Shown one piece after another: positions 1 through 8,954 of a DNA stretch of 64,000 nt. The translations under genes and the position numbers were made by a program. The stretch lies in the NCBI RefSeq assembly GCF_001610895.1, contig NZ_CP011273.1:1302001-1366000 (forward strand), in the 5' to 3' direction. Position 1 is the stretch's first letter. Each line of letters opens with the position of its first letter. Origin of the DNA: Planctomyces sp. SH-PL62. Lineage in GTDB: Bacteria > Planctomycetota > Planctomycetia > Isosphaerales > Isosphaeraceae. The notes beneath the pieces were generated by a model. It was not told the origin of the DNA. It saw only the letters and a program-made list of their open reading frames with translations, and ran no database searches.

Positions 1-1
1 G

Positions 2-298
2 TTCGTCGGCCCTCCCCACTGCGAGTCGGCCGACCTGATCCGGCGCTCCGGCGGCGGCTTCGCGGTCCCCTTCGGCGACGCCGACGGCGTCGTCGCGGCC
101 CTGGAACGGCTCCGCGCCGACCGCAACCTCGCCCGGCAGATGGGCGAGAAAGCCCGCCACGCGTTCATCGCCTCGCACGAGATGGGGCCCTGCTGCTACC
201 AGTGGTTCGAGCTGGCCCGAGGCCTGGTCACGCCCACCAGGCCGGCCTCGCACGCCGTCGCCGTCCCGTCGAGGGCGGGGGCGATCGAAGTCGGCTGA
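2..298 (+). CDS. Glycosyltransferase, C-terminal fragment (5' end outside window)
   Basis: An open frame enters from the left edge and stops at TGA 296-298, giving about 98 residues. The visible part begins with a PPHCESADLIRRSGGG-like stretch followed by a VPFGDADGVVAALERL segment and a helix with ARQMGEKAR. This resembles the C-terminal end of GT-B fold (group 1, family 4) glycosyltransferases, where a glutamate and glycine-rich turn bind the nucleotide sugar and a helix for per-residue assignment follows. The donor, the acceptor and the catalytic N-terminal half cannot be seen. The family call is inference from the tail only. The next gene starts 86 bp downstream on the same strand. Confidence 0.6.
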   Translation, partial: FVGPPHCESADLIRRSGGGFAVPFGDADGVVAALERLRADRNLARQMGEKARHAFIASHEMGPCCYQWFELARGLVTPTRPASHAVAVPSRAGAIEVG

Positions 299-384
299 GC
301 CCGGACCGGACGAGACGGCCTCCGGGCCTCGTCGAAACGTATCGAAGATCGTCTCCAGCCTCAGTCTCTCGGGAGGAACGCGTC

Positions 385-1368
385 GTGGAGCTTCGCAGCC
401 GCGGAACCAGCCTACTCGCCTTGACCCTGTTCGCCGCGACCGCCGCCGGCCTGTCGGCGCAGACCGCTCCGACCGAGAGCGTCGCCGACATCCAGAACCG
501 CCACGACCGCGCCCTCGTCCGCGAGCTGGGCGAGTACCTGATCCGCAACCCCAAGGCCGAGGACCGCGACCAGGCCTACGCGGCGCTCTTCAACAAGGCG
601 ATCGAGCACGACTGGTTCGCCGAGAACCAGGAGGCCGCCGAACGCTACCTGAAGGACGACCCCGAAGGCCCCGTCCGCGCGCTCGCCCAGATCATCGCCG
701 TCATGGCGAAGGCCCAGGCGAAGCAGTTCCCGGACGCTTTGGCCCGCTATCAGGAGCTGATCCAGGGCCTGAACGCGGCCGAGCAGGAGGAGTTCGCCGT
801 CAGCTTCTCGGAGACCTTCGCCATCTCGGCCGTCGTGGCCGGCGAGGTCGACGTCGCCGCCCAGGTCTATCAGAGCCTCGCCGCCAAGTTCCCCGAGAGC
901 GCCGCCGTCCGGCAGAAGGCCGAGACCGAACTGGCCCGACTCGCCCGCGTGGGACGCCCCGCGCCGAACGTGGAGGCCCAGGATCTCGAAGGGAAGACCG
1001 TGCGGCTCGCCGACTTCCGGGGCAAGTTCGTCCTGGTCGACTTCTGGGCGACCTGGTGCACCCCCAACCTCGTCGAATTGCCGCGACTCCAGGAAGCCCA
1101 CCGCAAGTACCACGACGCCGGCTTCGAGATCGTCAGCGTCAGCCTGGACGACACCCGGACGGCCGTCGTCGACTTCGTCAAGGCCCGCAAGATCCCCTGG
1201 GTCCAGCTCCACAACGCCACGGCCGGCGTCGACCTGATCGACGCCTTCGGCGTGAGCTCGATCCCGGCGAGCTACCTCGTCGACCCCCAGGGGAACGTCG
1301 TCCGGCTCGACCTCCGCGGCGGCGCGCTCGACGAGGCGCTGGCGAAGCTGATCAAGACGGGTGGCTGA
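385..1368 (+). CDS. TlpA-like thioredoxin-fold protein, exported, with altered active site (CTPN)
   Basis: 327 residues from a GTG start chosen because GGGAGGA lies about 9 bp upstream and because it begins directly with a signal peptide (LLALTLFAATAAGLSAQ). Longer in-frame extension upstream reads as arginine-rich non-coding sequence. Residues about 40-190 are helical and repeat-like. The C-terminal 140 residues are a TlpA/AhpC-TSA-type thioredoxin domain (GKTVRLADFRGKFVLVDFWATWC). The active site reads WCTPN where redox-active members have WCxPC, so the nucleophilic Cys is kept but the resolving Cys is Asn. It probably acts in the periplasm, but classical disulfide exchange by a CXXC pair is not possible. 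The protein is convergent with the ABC permease across a bidirectional hairpin. Confidence 0.8.
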   Translation: MELRSRGTSLLALTLFAATAAGLSAQTAPTESVADIQNRHDRALVRELGEYLIRNPKAEDRDQAYAALFNKAIEHDWFAENQEAAERYLKDDPEGPVRALAQIIAVMAKAQAKQFPDALARYQELIQGLNAAEQEEFAVSFSETFAISAVVAGEVDVAAQVYQSLAAKFPESAAVRQKAETELARLARVGRPAPNVEAQDLEGKTVRLADFRGKFVLVDFWATWCTPNLVELPRLQEAHRKYHDAGFEIVSVSLDDTRTAVVDFVKARKIPWVQLHNATAGVDLIDAFGVSSIPASYLVDPQGNVVRLDLRGGALDEALAKLIKTGG

Positions 1369-1397
1369 GGCCGGCCATCGCGGGAGGATCCAAAACG

Positions 1398-1431
1398 CCG
1401 GCGGCCGTCCTCACCCGGGGACGGCCGCCGG
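1398..1431. terminator. Bidirectional intrinsic terminator between tlpA-like and ABC permease genes
   Basis: A perfect 13-bp inverted repeat: arm CCGGCGGCCGTCC at 1398-1410 and its complement at 1419-1431, with an 8-nt loop. It is followed by TTTC on the plus side and by GTTTTGG on the minus side. The stop codon of the minus-strand permease (1411-1413) sits in the loop. Position between two convergent stops fits a shared terminator. Confidence 0.75.
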
Positions 1432-2931
1432 TTTCGCTTCCGGTTGGATCAGGTCGGGATCGAGCCCGGCCTGATCGTCCCCCGCTCGCTCGTTTGCAGA
1501 CCGGGCCCGCCGCACGGCCTTCGTGTACAGCATGTTGAACACGAAGGTGAAGAGTAGCGACAGGGTGATCGCGACGGTGGCCGGGCCGGAACCGGCGTCG
1601 TTTTCGAAGGCCCCCGAGGCGGCGATGATCCCGACCAGGGGCGTCGCCGAGAAGATCATCGCGGGCCGGGCGTCCCCGTTCATCACGTTGCCGATCGACA
1701 CGATCGTGATCACGCCCAGGATCAGCGGCAGGACCCAGGCCACGAACAGGAAGAGGCCGAAGTAGTTCGAGGCGCGGCGGCCGAACCGGATCAGGAAATA
1801 CTGGCAAGCCAGCCCGAAGTAGGCGACGACCAGGACGCCGTTCGCCACCGCCAGCGGGAATCCGCCTCGGGTCGGGACGTTGCGCGCGGCCGTCTCGGAA
1901 ACCGTGGTGCCCAGGATCGACCCCGCGACCAGCAACACGCCGCAGATCGCGACCAGGATCGGGCGGTTGGGGGCGAAATCGCTCCAGACCGAGGGACGCG
2001 GCTGCTCGAGCTTGCGGGCTCGCAGCAGGCCTTTGTCGAACTCCGCCAGGGTCGGCGTCGCCAGCGCGGCCAGGAACAGGGACGCGATCACGAGGATGTA
2101 GAGGACGATCAGGTGGGCGACGCCGTTCCCGTCCCAGTTGCCGGCGCCGCCGATCGCCAGCAGGCCCAGCGTCGCCGAGGCCGCCAGGGCTTGCGGCTTC
2201 GTGAGCCCGTGGAGCCGCTCCGACCCGATCTTCCGCGTGGCCGCCAGCAGGAAGAAGGCGAGCAAGGCCGCCAGGTGGAGCAGCACGAACGCCAGCCAGG
2301 GGAGCGGAATCCCGAAGAAGCCCAGGTGCAGGTCGCCGTCGATCAGGCCCTTCAGCACGCTGAACGCGCCGAACAGCGGCCCGACCACGAAGATCCCGAT
2401 GATGATGGTGAAGCCGAGCGCGTTCTGGCCCGACACCCCGCTCTTGAGCGCCAGCCCTCCCAGCAGCGAGATCGCGTGCATCGTCCAGGCCGTCGCGAGG
2501 AGAAGCAGCTCGGCCTGGACCAGCCCCCGGAAGTCGGGGAAGCCCATCATGACGCAGAAGAGCATGAACGGGATCGTCAGCGCCGTGAGGAGATACTCGC
2601 GCACCGGGGCGCCGAACAGGAAGCCCAGCGACAGCTCCCAGCGGCTCAGCGGGGAGACCCGGTGGAAGTCCAGGATGCCCGAGGTCCGCGCGCCCCCCAC
2701 CGAGGCCCCCACCTGCGTCGACCCCATGAGGACGAGGACGACGAACTGCAAGACCAGGAGCGCCGTGAAGCCGTCGCCCGAGGCGAACGCCCTCCCCTGG
2801 AACGTCCCGTAGAGGATGCAGAGGCTGATCAGGACGGTCACGGCCGCCGACGTCGTGAACGCCTGGGGCCGGAGTCGGGAACGGACGTGCTTCACGAAGA
2901 TCGGGTTGTCCAGCCACTCGGAAAGTATCAC
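1411..2931 (-). CDS. ABC-2 type transporter, permease subunit
   Basis: 506 residues from a GTG start at 2931, which overlaps the stop of the upstream ATPase gene in a GTGA junction, so the two are translationally coupled. The protein starts with a short cytoplasmic segment (LSEWLDNPIFVKHVRSRLR) and then has about ten to twelve hydrophobic segments, including VLISLCILYG, LLVLQFVVLVLMG, FTIIIGIFVVGPLFGAF, LIVLYILVIASLFLAAL and MIFSATPLVGIIAA. It has no nucleotide-binding motifs. With the ATPase it would form a transporter in the inner membrane. The gliding-type or export ABC-2 families are the nearest by architecture. The substrate cannot be told from sequence. Confidence 0.8.
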   Translation of the reverse strand: MILSEWLDNPIFVKHVRSRLRPQAFTTSAAVTVLISLCILYGTFQGRAFASGDGFTALLVLQFVVLVLMGSTQVGASVGGARTSGILDFHRVSPLSRWELSLGFLFGAPVREYLLTALTIPFMLFCVMMGFPDFRGLVQAELLLLATAWTMHAISLLGGLALKSGVSGQNALGFTIIIGIFVVGPLFGAFSVLKGLIDGDLHLGFFGIPLPWLAFVLLHLAALLAFFLLAATRKIGSERLHGLTKPQALAASATLGLLAIGGAGNWDGNGVAHLIVLYILVIASLFLAALATPTLAEFDKGLLRARKLEQPRPSVWSDFAPNRPILVAICGVLLVAGSILGTTVSETAARNVPTRGGFPLAVANGVLVVAYFGLACQYFLIRFGRRASNYFGLFLFVAWVLPLILGVITIVSIGNVMNGDARPAMIFSATPLVGIIAASGAFENDAGSGPATVAITLSLLFTFVFNMLYTKAVRRARSANERAGDDQAGLDPDLIQPEAKPAAVPG

Positions 2932-3857
2932 GACAGCTCCTTGGCGCCGACCATGAGGAACAGCTCTTCCAGGTTGTCCTTGCGGCGGGAGAACGAGGAG
3001 AGGCGCACGCCGGCTTCGATCAGGCGGGCGAGCAGGTCGCCGGCCGCCTCGGCGTCGCCCCGGTATCGGAACTCGTGCACGCCCCCCGCGCGGGCCTCGA
3101 CCAGGCCGGCGTGGTCGTCCTCGGCGACGATCCGCAGGAAGTCGTCGAGCCCGGCGAGGATCTCGACCGAGAGCGACATGTCCCCCATGATCCGCCGGTT
3201 GACCTCGTCGATCCGGCCCCCCACGACCAGCCGCCCGCGCTCCATGATCGCGACCGAGGTGCAGAACTCGTTCATCTCGGCCAGGATGTGCGACGAGATC
3301 AGGACCGTCTTGCCCTCGGCCGCGACCCGCTTGAGGATGTTCTTGAGGTCGATCCGCCCCTGGGGGTCGACGCCGCTCGCCGGCTCGTCGAGCAGCAGCA
3401 CGGCCGGGTCGGGGATGAGGGTCTTGGCCAGCATCATCCGCTGTTTCATCCCGCGCGACAGTCCCGTCACCGTCGCGTCTCGCTTGTCGGCGAGCCCCAC
3501 CATCTCCAGGTGGCGGCCGACCACGACGGGCCGCGCCCGCCGGGGGATGCGGTAGCTCGCCGCGAAGAGGTCGAGGAATTCCCAGACCTTCAGGTCGTCG
3601 TAGACCGGCGGGAAGTCGGGCATGAACCCGACGGCGCGGCCGACCAGCTCGTGGTCTTCCTGGAGGCCGACCCCCAGGATGCGGATCTCGCCGTAGGTCG
3701 GCTCGATCAGCCCGAGGATCGTCCGCATCGTCGTGGTCTTGCCGGCGCCGTTGGGGCCGATCAGCCCGCAGACCTCGCCCGGTCCGACCTCCAGCGAGAG
3801 ATCGTGCACGGCGCAGAAGTCGTCGTAGTCGACGCGCAGGTCGCGTATCGAGAGCAT
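2928..3857 (-). CDS. ABC transporter ATP-binding protein
   Basis: 309 residues with all core ABC ATPase motifs: Walker A GPNGAGKTT at residues 34-42, Q-loop region near residue 80, signature LSRGMKQR near 136, Walker B VLLLDEP near 155 with the following SGVDP D-loop, and the H-loop in LISSHIL. The C-terminal 90 residues form the regulatory extension seen in CcmA/NatA-like ATPases of ABC-2 systems. It hydrolyses ATP to power the adjacent permease, whose GTG start overlaps this gene's TGA by four bases. It is transcribed divergently from the histidine kinase gene, with about 260 bp between them. Confidence 0.9.
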   Translation of the reverse strand: MLSIRDLRVDYDDFCAVHDLSLEVGPGEVCGLIGPNGAGKTTTMRTILGLIEPTYGEIRILGVGLQEDHELVGRAVGFMPDFPPVYDDLKVWEFLDLFAASYRIPRRARPVVVGRHLEMVGLADKRDATVTGLSRGMKQRMMLAKTLIPDPAVLLLDEPASGVDPQGRIDLKNILKRVAAEGKTVLISSHILAEMNEFCTSVAIMERGRLVVGGRIDEVNRRIMGDMSLSVEILAGLDDFLRIVAEDDHAGLVEARAGGVHEFRYRGDAEAAGDLLARLIEAGVRLSSFSRRKDNLEELFLMVGAKELS

Positions 3858-4115
3858 CCCCGTCCTCGCTGGTTCGACGTTCGTCCTGGCCTCCCACGAT
3901 TGTGCGAGGCCCGGCCGCGACCTTCAAGCGAAATGCGTGCGACCGATCAGTTTTCGCGGCTTGACGGGCGGAACTCGGGCGAGGGGGCGGCCAGGCGCGT
4001 GGACAATCCGCGATCCGGGAGCCATCATTCTGGTTGGAGGCGAGCCGGAATTCTCCCGACCACCGGGTCCTGGGACGGCGAGGCGCGGAAGAGTCCCCGG
4101 ACGACCGGAGGAGCC

Positions 4116-5831
4116 TTGAAGTACGACGGCGATCGGTCGGTCGAGCCGAGCCCCGGCGGGGGGTGGGCGGACCTGACCGACCATCTTTGGCGGTTCCGTT
4201 CCCAGTATCGCGACGTCCGCGACCCGGACAAGATCCTGCGCGGGGCCCTCCGCCTCGGGATGGACCTCTCCGGCGCGTGCGAGGGCTGCGTGGGGGCGAT
4301 CCAGCCCGGCCTGGGCGAGGCGCGGCTCCTGCACCGGACCAGCGAGGACGCCTCGTGGGACCGCCGGCTCCTGTCCGGATTCCTGCGCGGCGAAAAGGTG
4401 GCCGTCCCCCCCGACGTCATGCTCGCGAGGCTCCGCCGCCACGGCCGCATGTGGGGCGCGCTCGCGATCCGATCGGCCGACGCCACCTTCCACTGGGACG
4501 CCCGCCAGGCGTTCTCCGCGATCGGCGGCCTGGCCAACGAGCTGATCGACCAGGCGGACCTCTTTCGGATCCGCGAGGTCCGCGCGCGGGTGGACCGCAA
4601 GGTGCTGGAGCAGAGCCACCCCAAGCACCTCTCTTACGAGGTCCTCCACGGCATCCGGTCGCTGATCGCCTACGACCACTCGGCGGCCCTCCTGATCCAC
4701 GACGCCGACCTCGGGGTGCTCGAAGTCGTCGCCGAGCAGGTCGCCTGGCGCAAGGCCAAGGGGGAGAACGTCGGCCGGAAATTCCCGCTCAAGGCCTCGC
4801 TCCACGAGCTTCTCGCGCAGCCCGTCGTCCTGGGGTTCGACCGCGCGGAAGGCGGCGACGGCTGGACGGACTGGGCCGGCGGCGGGTCGCCGCTGCTCGC
4901 CGAGTTGCTCGATTACGACCGGGTCTCGCGGTACGGGACCTTCGCCCCCCCCGAGGGGGCGATCCTGTGCGCGTCGCTGATCACGCGGTCGGGACTGCTG
5001 GGGGTGCTCAAGGTCGCGTCGATCCACCCCGGCTCGTTCTGCCCGTACGAGGTCGACCTGATCTCGCAGTTCCTGCCCCAGGCGGCCGTCTCGCTCCAGA
5101 ACGCGCGCCGGACCGAGACGCTCGAGCGCCGGATGATCGACGCCGAGCGGAAGCACGCGATGGCCGACCTGGCGCGGGGCGTCTCGCACGACGTCAACAA
5201 CGCGCTGGGGGCGGTCCTGCCGCTGGTCCAGCAGCTCCTGGACGACCTGGAGACCGACGCCTTCGATCCCGAGTCGGCGACGGCCGACCTGCTCCAGGTG
5301 GAGCGTTCGATCCGGGTGTGTCGGCGGATCTTCGGCGGCATGCTGAACTTCGCCCGGGGCTCGGCGCGGAACCCCAGCGACGTCTCGCCGGCCCAGGCGG
5401 TCGACTCGGCGCTGGTGATCTTCCGCGAGACGCTGGAGCGTCGGGGCGTGACGCTGACGGTGGACGTGCCGGCCGACCTGCCGCCCCTGTTCGCCGTCCA
5501 GGCCGACGTCGAGCAACTCCTGCTCAACCTGATCAGCAACGCGCGGGACGCGACCGGGCCGGGCGACTCGCTCACGATCCGGGCGCGGACGGTGGAAGGG
5601 TGGCTGGTGCTGGAGGTGGAGGACACCGGATCGGGCATCCCGCCGGAGGACCTCGCCAAGTTGCAGGAGCCGTTCTTCACCACCAAGCCCAACGGCCACG
5701 GCCTGGGCGTGGCCATCTGCCGCTCGATCGCGGCGCAGCTTCGGGGCCGGTTCAGCATCGACAGCATCCCCGGCGAGGGGACGCGGGTGAGGGTGGACTT
5801 CCCCATCGACGAAGGACGAGAAGGATCATGA
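4116..5831 (+). CDS. Soluble hybrid-partner sensor histidine kinase with GAF domains
   Basis: About 571 residues. No transmembrane segment is visible, so the sensor is cytoplasmic. Residues about 30-160 and 175-340 look like two GAF-type modules. The dimerisation box contains the phosphoacceptor His in GVSHDVNNALG (near 355). The HATPase domain has N-box LLNLISNARDAT, G1 DTGSGIP and G2 GHGLGVAI. The start is uncertain: TTG 4116 has GGAGGAG immediately upstream, but with only two bases of spacing. An ATG at 3933 would add a low-complexity arginine-rich leader. The stop overlaps the ATG of the response-regulator gene (ATGA), which makes that protein the obvious phosphotransfer partner. The signal is unknown. 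Confidence 0.85.
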   Translation: MKYDGDRSVEPSPGGGWADLTDHLWRFRSQYRDVRDPDKILRGALRLGMDLSGACEGCVGAIQPGLGEARLLHRTSEDASWDRRLLSGFLRGEKVAVPPDVMLARLRRHGRMWGALAIRSADATFHWDARQAFSAIGGLANELIDQADLFRIREVRARVDRKVLEQSHPKHLSYEVLHGIRSLIAYDHSAALLIHDADLGVLEVVAEQVAWRKAKGENVGRKFPLKASLHELLAQPVVLGFDRAEGGDGWTDWAGGGSPLLAELLDYDRVSRYGTFAPPEGAILCASLITRSGLLGVLKVASIHPGSFCPYEVDLISQFLPQAAVSLQNARRTETLERRMIDAERKHAMADLARGVSHDVNNALGAVLPLVQQLLDDLETDAFDPESATADLLQVERSIRVCRRIFGGMLNFARGSARNPSDVSPAQAVDSALVIFRETLERRGVTLTVDVPADLPPLFAVQADVEQLLLNLISNARDATGPGDSLTIRARTVEGWLVLEVEDTGSGIPPEDLAKLQEPFFTTKPNGHGLGVAICRSIAAQLRGRFSIDSIPGEGTRVRVDFPIDEGREGS

Positions 5832-6967
5832 TGGAGACTCAAGAGGCGGCGATCCTCGTCGTGGACGACGACCCCGGCATGCTCCGCGCGGTCTCGCGGA
5901 TCCTGTCCCACAAGCACCACCGCATCGTCGTGGCGGGGGGCGGCGCCGCGGCCCTGGAGGCCGCCCGCGAGGAGGCGTTCGACCTGGCGATCCTCGACAT
6001 CCGGATGCCGGACGTCAACGGGTTCGACCTGATGCGGACGCTCAAGAAGGACCAGCCGGGCCTCGACGTCATCATCATGACGGGGAACGCCGAGGATCCC
6101 GACGAGAACCTGCTGCGGGCCATCGACGAGGGGGCGTACTACTTCATCCAGAAGCCCTTCGACCGCCGGGTGATGCTGGCCCTGGTCCATCGCTGCCTGG
6201 AGCGCCGCCGGCTCCGCGACGAGCGCGAGCGGTTCCTGGACCGCGTGGGCCGCGAGCTGGAGGAGGCCCGCCAGTTCCAGCTCAGCCTGCTGCCGCCGCC
6301 GGATTACGCGGCTCGGGGGCTGACGATCGCCGCCCGATACCAGGCGTCCAACGAACTGGCCGGAGACATCTACGACTACGCCGAGACTCGCGACGGGGGC
6401 GTCTCGCTGCTGATCGCCGACGTCGCCGGCCACGGGACCTCGGCCGCGATGGTCACCGGCGTCGTCAAGGCGGGCTTCCGCGCCTCCCACGTCGACGACT
6501 TCGAACCCTGCAAGGTGGTGGACCGGATCCGCGAGGGAATCCGCGACTTCGATCCCGGACGGTTCGTGACCCTCTGCTGCATCCGACTCCATCCCGATCG
6601 CGACGTGATGGAGTACGTCAACGCCGGCCACCCGGAATCGATCATCCTGGATCGCGACGGCGGCGTCCGCCTGCTGGACTCGACCGGCCCGATCCTCTCG
6701 TCGGCCCTCTGCGACTTCCCCTGCGCGCAGCTTTCGGCGGCCTTCGGGGCCGGGGAATCGCTGCTCCTCTACACGGACGGCGTGACCGAGGCCCGGGGCC
6801 TGGTCGAGATGTTCGGCCGGGACCGCATGCTGACGGCCTTCCTCCGGGGGGAGGGGACGGGGGCGGAGCGTCTCGACGCGGTGCTGGACGACGTGCGACG
6901 GTTCGCCGGGGCCTCGGCCCGCGACGACGACGTGACCCTGCTGACGCTGGCGCGCGACGGGAGCTGA
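5828..6967 (+). CDS. Response regulator with C-terminal PP2C-type (SpoIIE/RsbU) phosphatase
   Basis: 379 residues. The N-terminal receiver domain (residues 8-125) carries the acidic pocket (VVDDDPG), the phosphoacceptor Asp in LAILDIRMP, Thr in IIMTGNA and Lys in FIQKPF. A coiled linker (residues 125-165) leads to a SpoIIE-type serine phosphatase domain with metal-binding aspartates in NELAGDIYDY, LIADVAGHG, LLLYTDGVTEA and ARDDDVTLL. Such proteins dephosphorylate anti-sigma-factor antagonists in partner-switching systems, so phosphorylation by the upstream kinase would be converted to a dephosphorylation output. No anti-sigma factor or antagonist gene lies next to it, so the target must be elsewhere. 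The start is ATG 5828, in a four-base overlap with the kinase stop. Confidence 0.9.
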   Translation: MMETQEAAILVVDDDPGMLRAVSRILSHKHHRIVVAGGGAAALEAAREEAFDLAILDIRMPDVNGFDLMRTLKKDQPGLDVIIMTGNAEDPDENLLRAIDEGAYYFIQKPFDRRVMLALVHRCLERRRLRDERERFLDRVGRELEEARQFQLSLLPPPDYAARGLTIAARYQASNELAGDIYDYAETRDGGVSLLIADVAGHGTSAAMVTGVVKAGFRASHVDDFEPCKVVDRIREGIRDFDPGRFVTLCCIRLHPDRDVMEYVNAGHPESIILDRDGGVRLLDSTGPILSSALCDFPCAQLSAAFGAGESLLLYTDGVTEARGLVEMFGRDRMLTAFLRGEGTGAERLDAVLDDVRRFAGASARDDDVTLLTLARDGS

Positions 6968-7081
6968 ACCGCCCCGGGAATTGGCCTCGATCGGATCCAT
7001 CGGCCTCGATAGACTCCACGCGCCGGGGCCGTGCCCGCCCCGGCCGGTCGTCGTTTCCCCCAGGCAAGTCGAGGCGAGAGG

Positions 7082-7933
7082 ATGGGCCCCATCGGCTCGC
7101 GAGTCTCCGAACTGACGATCACCGCGGCGGGGGGCCGTCGCCTGAAGGGGCGATGGTGGCGTCGCCCCCGGCCCGACGGCGTGGTGCTCGTCGCGCACGG
7201 CTTCGGCGAGCACGGCGGGCTCTATTCCCACGTCGCCGAGCACCTCGGGGCCGAGTTGAACGTCGACGTGGTGGCGCACGACTTCCACGGCCACGGTCGG
7301 AGCCCGGGGCGTCGGGGCGTGGTCCGTCGCTACGAGGACCTGGTCGACGACCTTCGCGCGGTCGCCTCGTGGGCCCGTCTCCACTTCGCCCACGTCCCCC
7401 TGTTCCTCCTCGGCCACTCCAACGGCGGCCAGGTCGCGCTGCGGTACGCGATCGAGCACGGCGAGGGGCTGGCGGGGGTAGTCGTCTCCAACCCGTCGAT
7501 CCGGCTCGCGATGCGGGTGCCGCGGCTCAAGCTGACGATCGGCCGGCTGCTCCTGCGGCTGGCCCCCTGGGCGACCCTCCCCGCCTTCGACGACTCGTAC
7601 GCCGAGAACCGCGACCCGGTCGTCCACGAGGCGATGCGCCGGGACGACCTCCGGCACAACCGCATCAGCCCGCCGTTCTACTTCGGCCTGGTCGCCGGCG
7701 GCGAGATGCTCCTGCGCCGGGCGGGCGACCTGCGCACGCCGCTGCTCCTGATCGTCGGCGGCGACGACCCGATCGTCGACCCGGCGTCGGTCCGCGAGTT
7801 CTTCGACGCCGTCGCCATCGAGGACAAGACCCTCATGCTCTACCCGAAAATGTTCCACGAGCCGCTCAACGAGCTGGGCCGCGAGCGGGTCATGCACGAC
7901 ATCGTCCGCTGGATCGCCCCCCGGCTCGGCTGA
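7082..7933 (+). CDS. Alpha/beta hydrolase, monoacylglycerol-lipase/lysophospholipase type
   Basis: 283 residues from ATG 7082, chosen because GAGAGG lies just upstream. An upstream in-frame ATG at 7031 adds a low-complexity stretch without a ribosome site. The fold signature is strong: HGFGEHGGLY oxyanion region, nucleophile elbow GHSNGG (Ser near residue 118), acid in GGDDPIVDP (near 230) and His in KMFHEPLNE (near 258). This matches the Hydrolase_4 (serine aminopeptidase S33-like) family, which cleaves monoglycerides or lysophospholipids. There is no signal peptide, so it is likely cytoplasmic. It stands alone, about 110 bp after the phosphatase gene. Confidence 0.85.
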   Translation: MGPIGSRVSELTITAAGGRRLKGRWWRRPRPDGVVLVAHGFGEHGGLYSHVAEHLGAELNVDVVAHDFHGHGRSPGRRGVVRRYEDLVDDLRAVASWARLHFAHVPLFLLGHSNGGQVALRYAIEHGEGLAGVVVSNPSIRLAMRVPRLKLTIGRLLLRLAPWATLPAFDDSYAENRDPVVHEAMRRDDLRHNRISPPFYFGLVAGGEMLLRRAGDLRTPLLLIVGGDDPIVDPASVREFFDAVAIEDKTLMLYPKMFHEPLNELGRERVMHDIVRWIAPRLG

Positions 7934-8051
7934 ATCGGCCGCGACGGCCCCAGGCGGCGACGAACCGACGGACCGGGCTCGCTGTCTTCCAAACCTCCCC
8001 TCCGGAGGCGCCGAAGATCGATCATCCAGGGGGTCAAACCGGGGGTTCACG

Positions 8052-8870
8052 ATGCATCACGTCGCGATCATGCTGATGCTCCTGTCGCAAGCCGCCCCGG
8101 CCGACGGCCCGGCTGCGAGCGACGCCGCATTCGAGGCACGGGTGGAAGCCCTCGGCGGGCGTGTCCATCGCGCCGATTCCCCGGCGCTCGAGCGGCGACC
8201 GATCACCAAGGTCTCCCTGGCGGACACCAAGGCCACGAACGACGACATCGAGCTCATCGACAAGCTCCCGCACCTGTTGTGGCTCGACCTGGAGAACACG
8301 CGGGTCAACGAGGCCGCCTGGGCCGTGATGAGCCGGTGCAAGGTGCTGGACGTGCTGAACCTGAGCGGGACCGCGATCTCCTCGGCAGACTACGAAGGCG
8401 TGCGGAAATTCGACGCGCTCCAGATGCTCGTCCTGTATGACACGGACATCGATGACGCGGGGCTCGGGATTCTCGCGATGACCCCCACCGTCACCGTGCT
8501 CAACCTGGAGAAGACCAGAGTCACCGACGAGGGTCTGCTCCACCTTCGCCACGTCCCCCGCCTGGTGGGACTCAACCTGGCGGATACCGGCGTGACCAAC
8601 GCGGGGCTGACTCACCTGAAGCCCTTGAGACGCCTCGAGCGACTCACCCTCAGGGGCGCGCAGATGGATGACCGGGCCCTCGCCGATCTGGATTTCGCGA
8701 AGGAACTCCGAACCCTGCGGCTCGACGAGACGCCCGTCACCGACAGGATCGTCGAGGAACTAGGGCCGTTCACCAAGCTGGAGACCCTCAGCATCACCGG
8801 AACCCTGGTGAGCGAGAAAGGCCTGGCCGAGCTGAGGGCCCGCTATCCCAACCTCGCCGTCGAGAGGTAG
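8052..8870 (+). CDS. Leucine-rich repeat protein, probably exported
   Basis: 272 residues. A short hydrophobic N-terminus (MHHVAIMLMLLSQAAPADG) suggests secretion, although it is weak for a classical signal peptide. From residue about 55 to the end there are nine or so tandem units of about 24 residues with the pattern LxxLxLxxTxVTDxGL, e.g. VTVLNLEKTRVTDEGL and LVGLNLADTGVTNAGL. This is the RNI-like or LRR_6 form common in Planctomycetota. It has no catalytic domain, so a binding role is likely. It is flanked by the convergent dprA gene, whose stop is 84 bp downstream. Confidence 0.8.
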   Translation: MHHVAIMLMLLSQAAPADGPAASDAAFEARVEALGGRVHRADSPALERRPITKVSLADTKATNDDIELIDKLPHLLWLDLENTRVNEAAWAVMSRCKVLDVLNLSGTAISSADYEGVRKFDALQMLVLYDTDIDDAGLGILAMTPTVTVLNLEKTRVTDEGLLHLRHVPRLVGLNLADTGVTNAGLTHLKPLRRLERLTLRGAQMDDRALADLDFAKELRTLRLDETPVTDRIVEELGPFTKLETLSITGTLVSEKGLAELRARYPNLAVER

Positions 8871-8954
8871 GTCGCATCATTTCGTGGGACGGACGTTTCG
8901 ATCCCAGGCGATGGGACGACGGCGGGCCTGAACTCTCGACGACGGGGGCGCGGC

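Noticed and set aside
3075-4115. Upstream extension of the histidine kinase frame into the ABC ATPase region
   Set aside because: The open frame is antisense to the ATPase gene and reads as charged shadow sequence. The kinase domains begin well after 4116.
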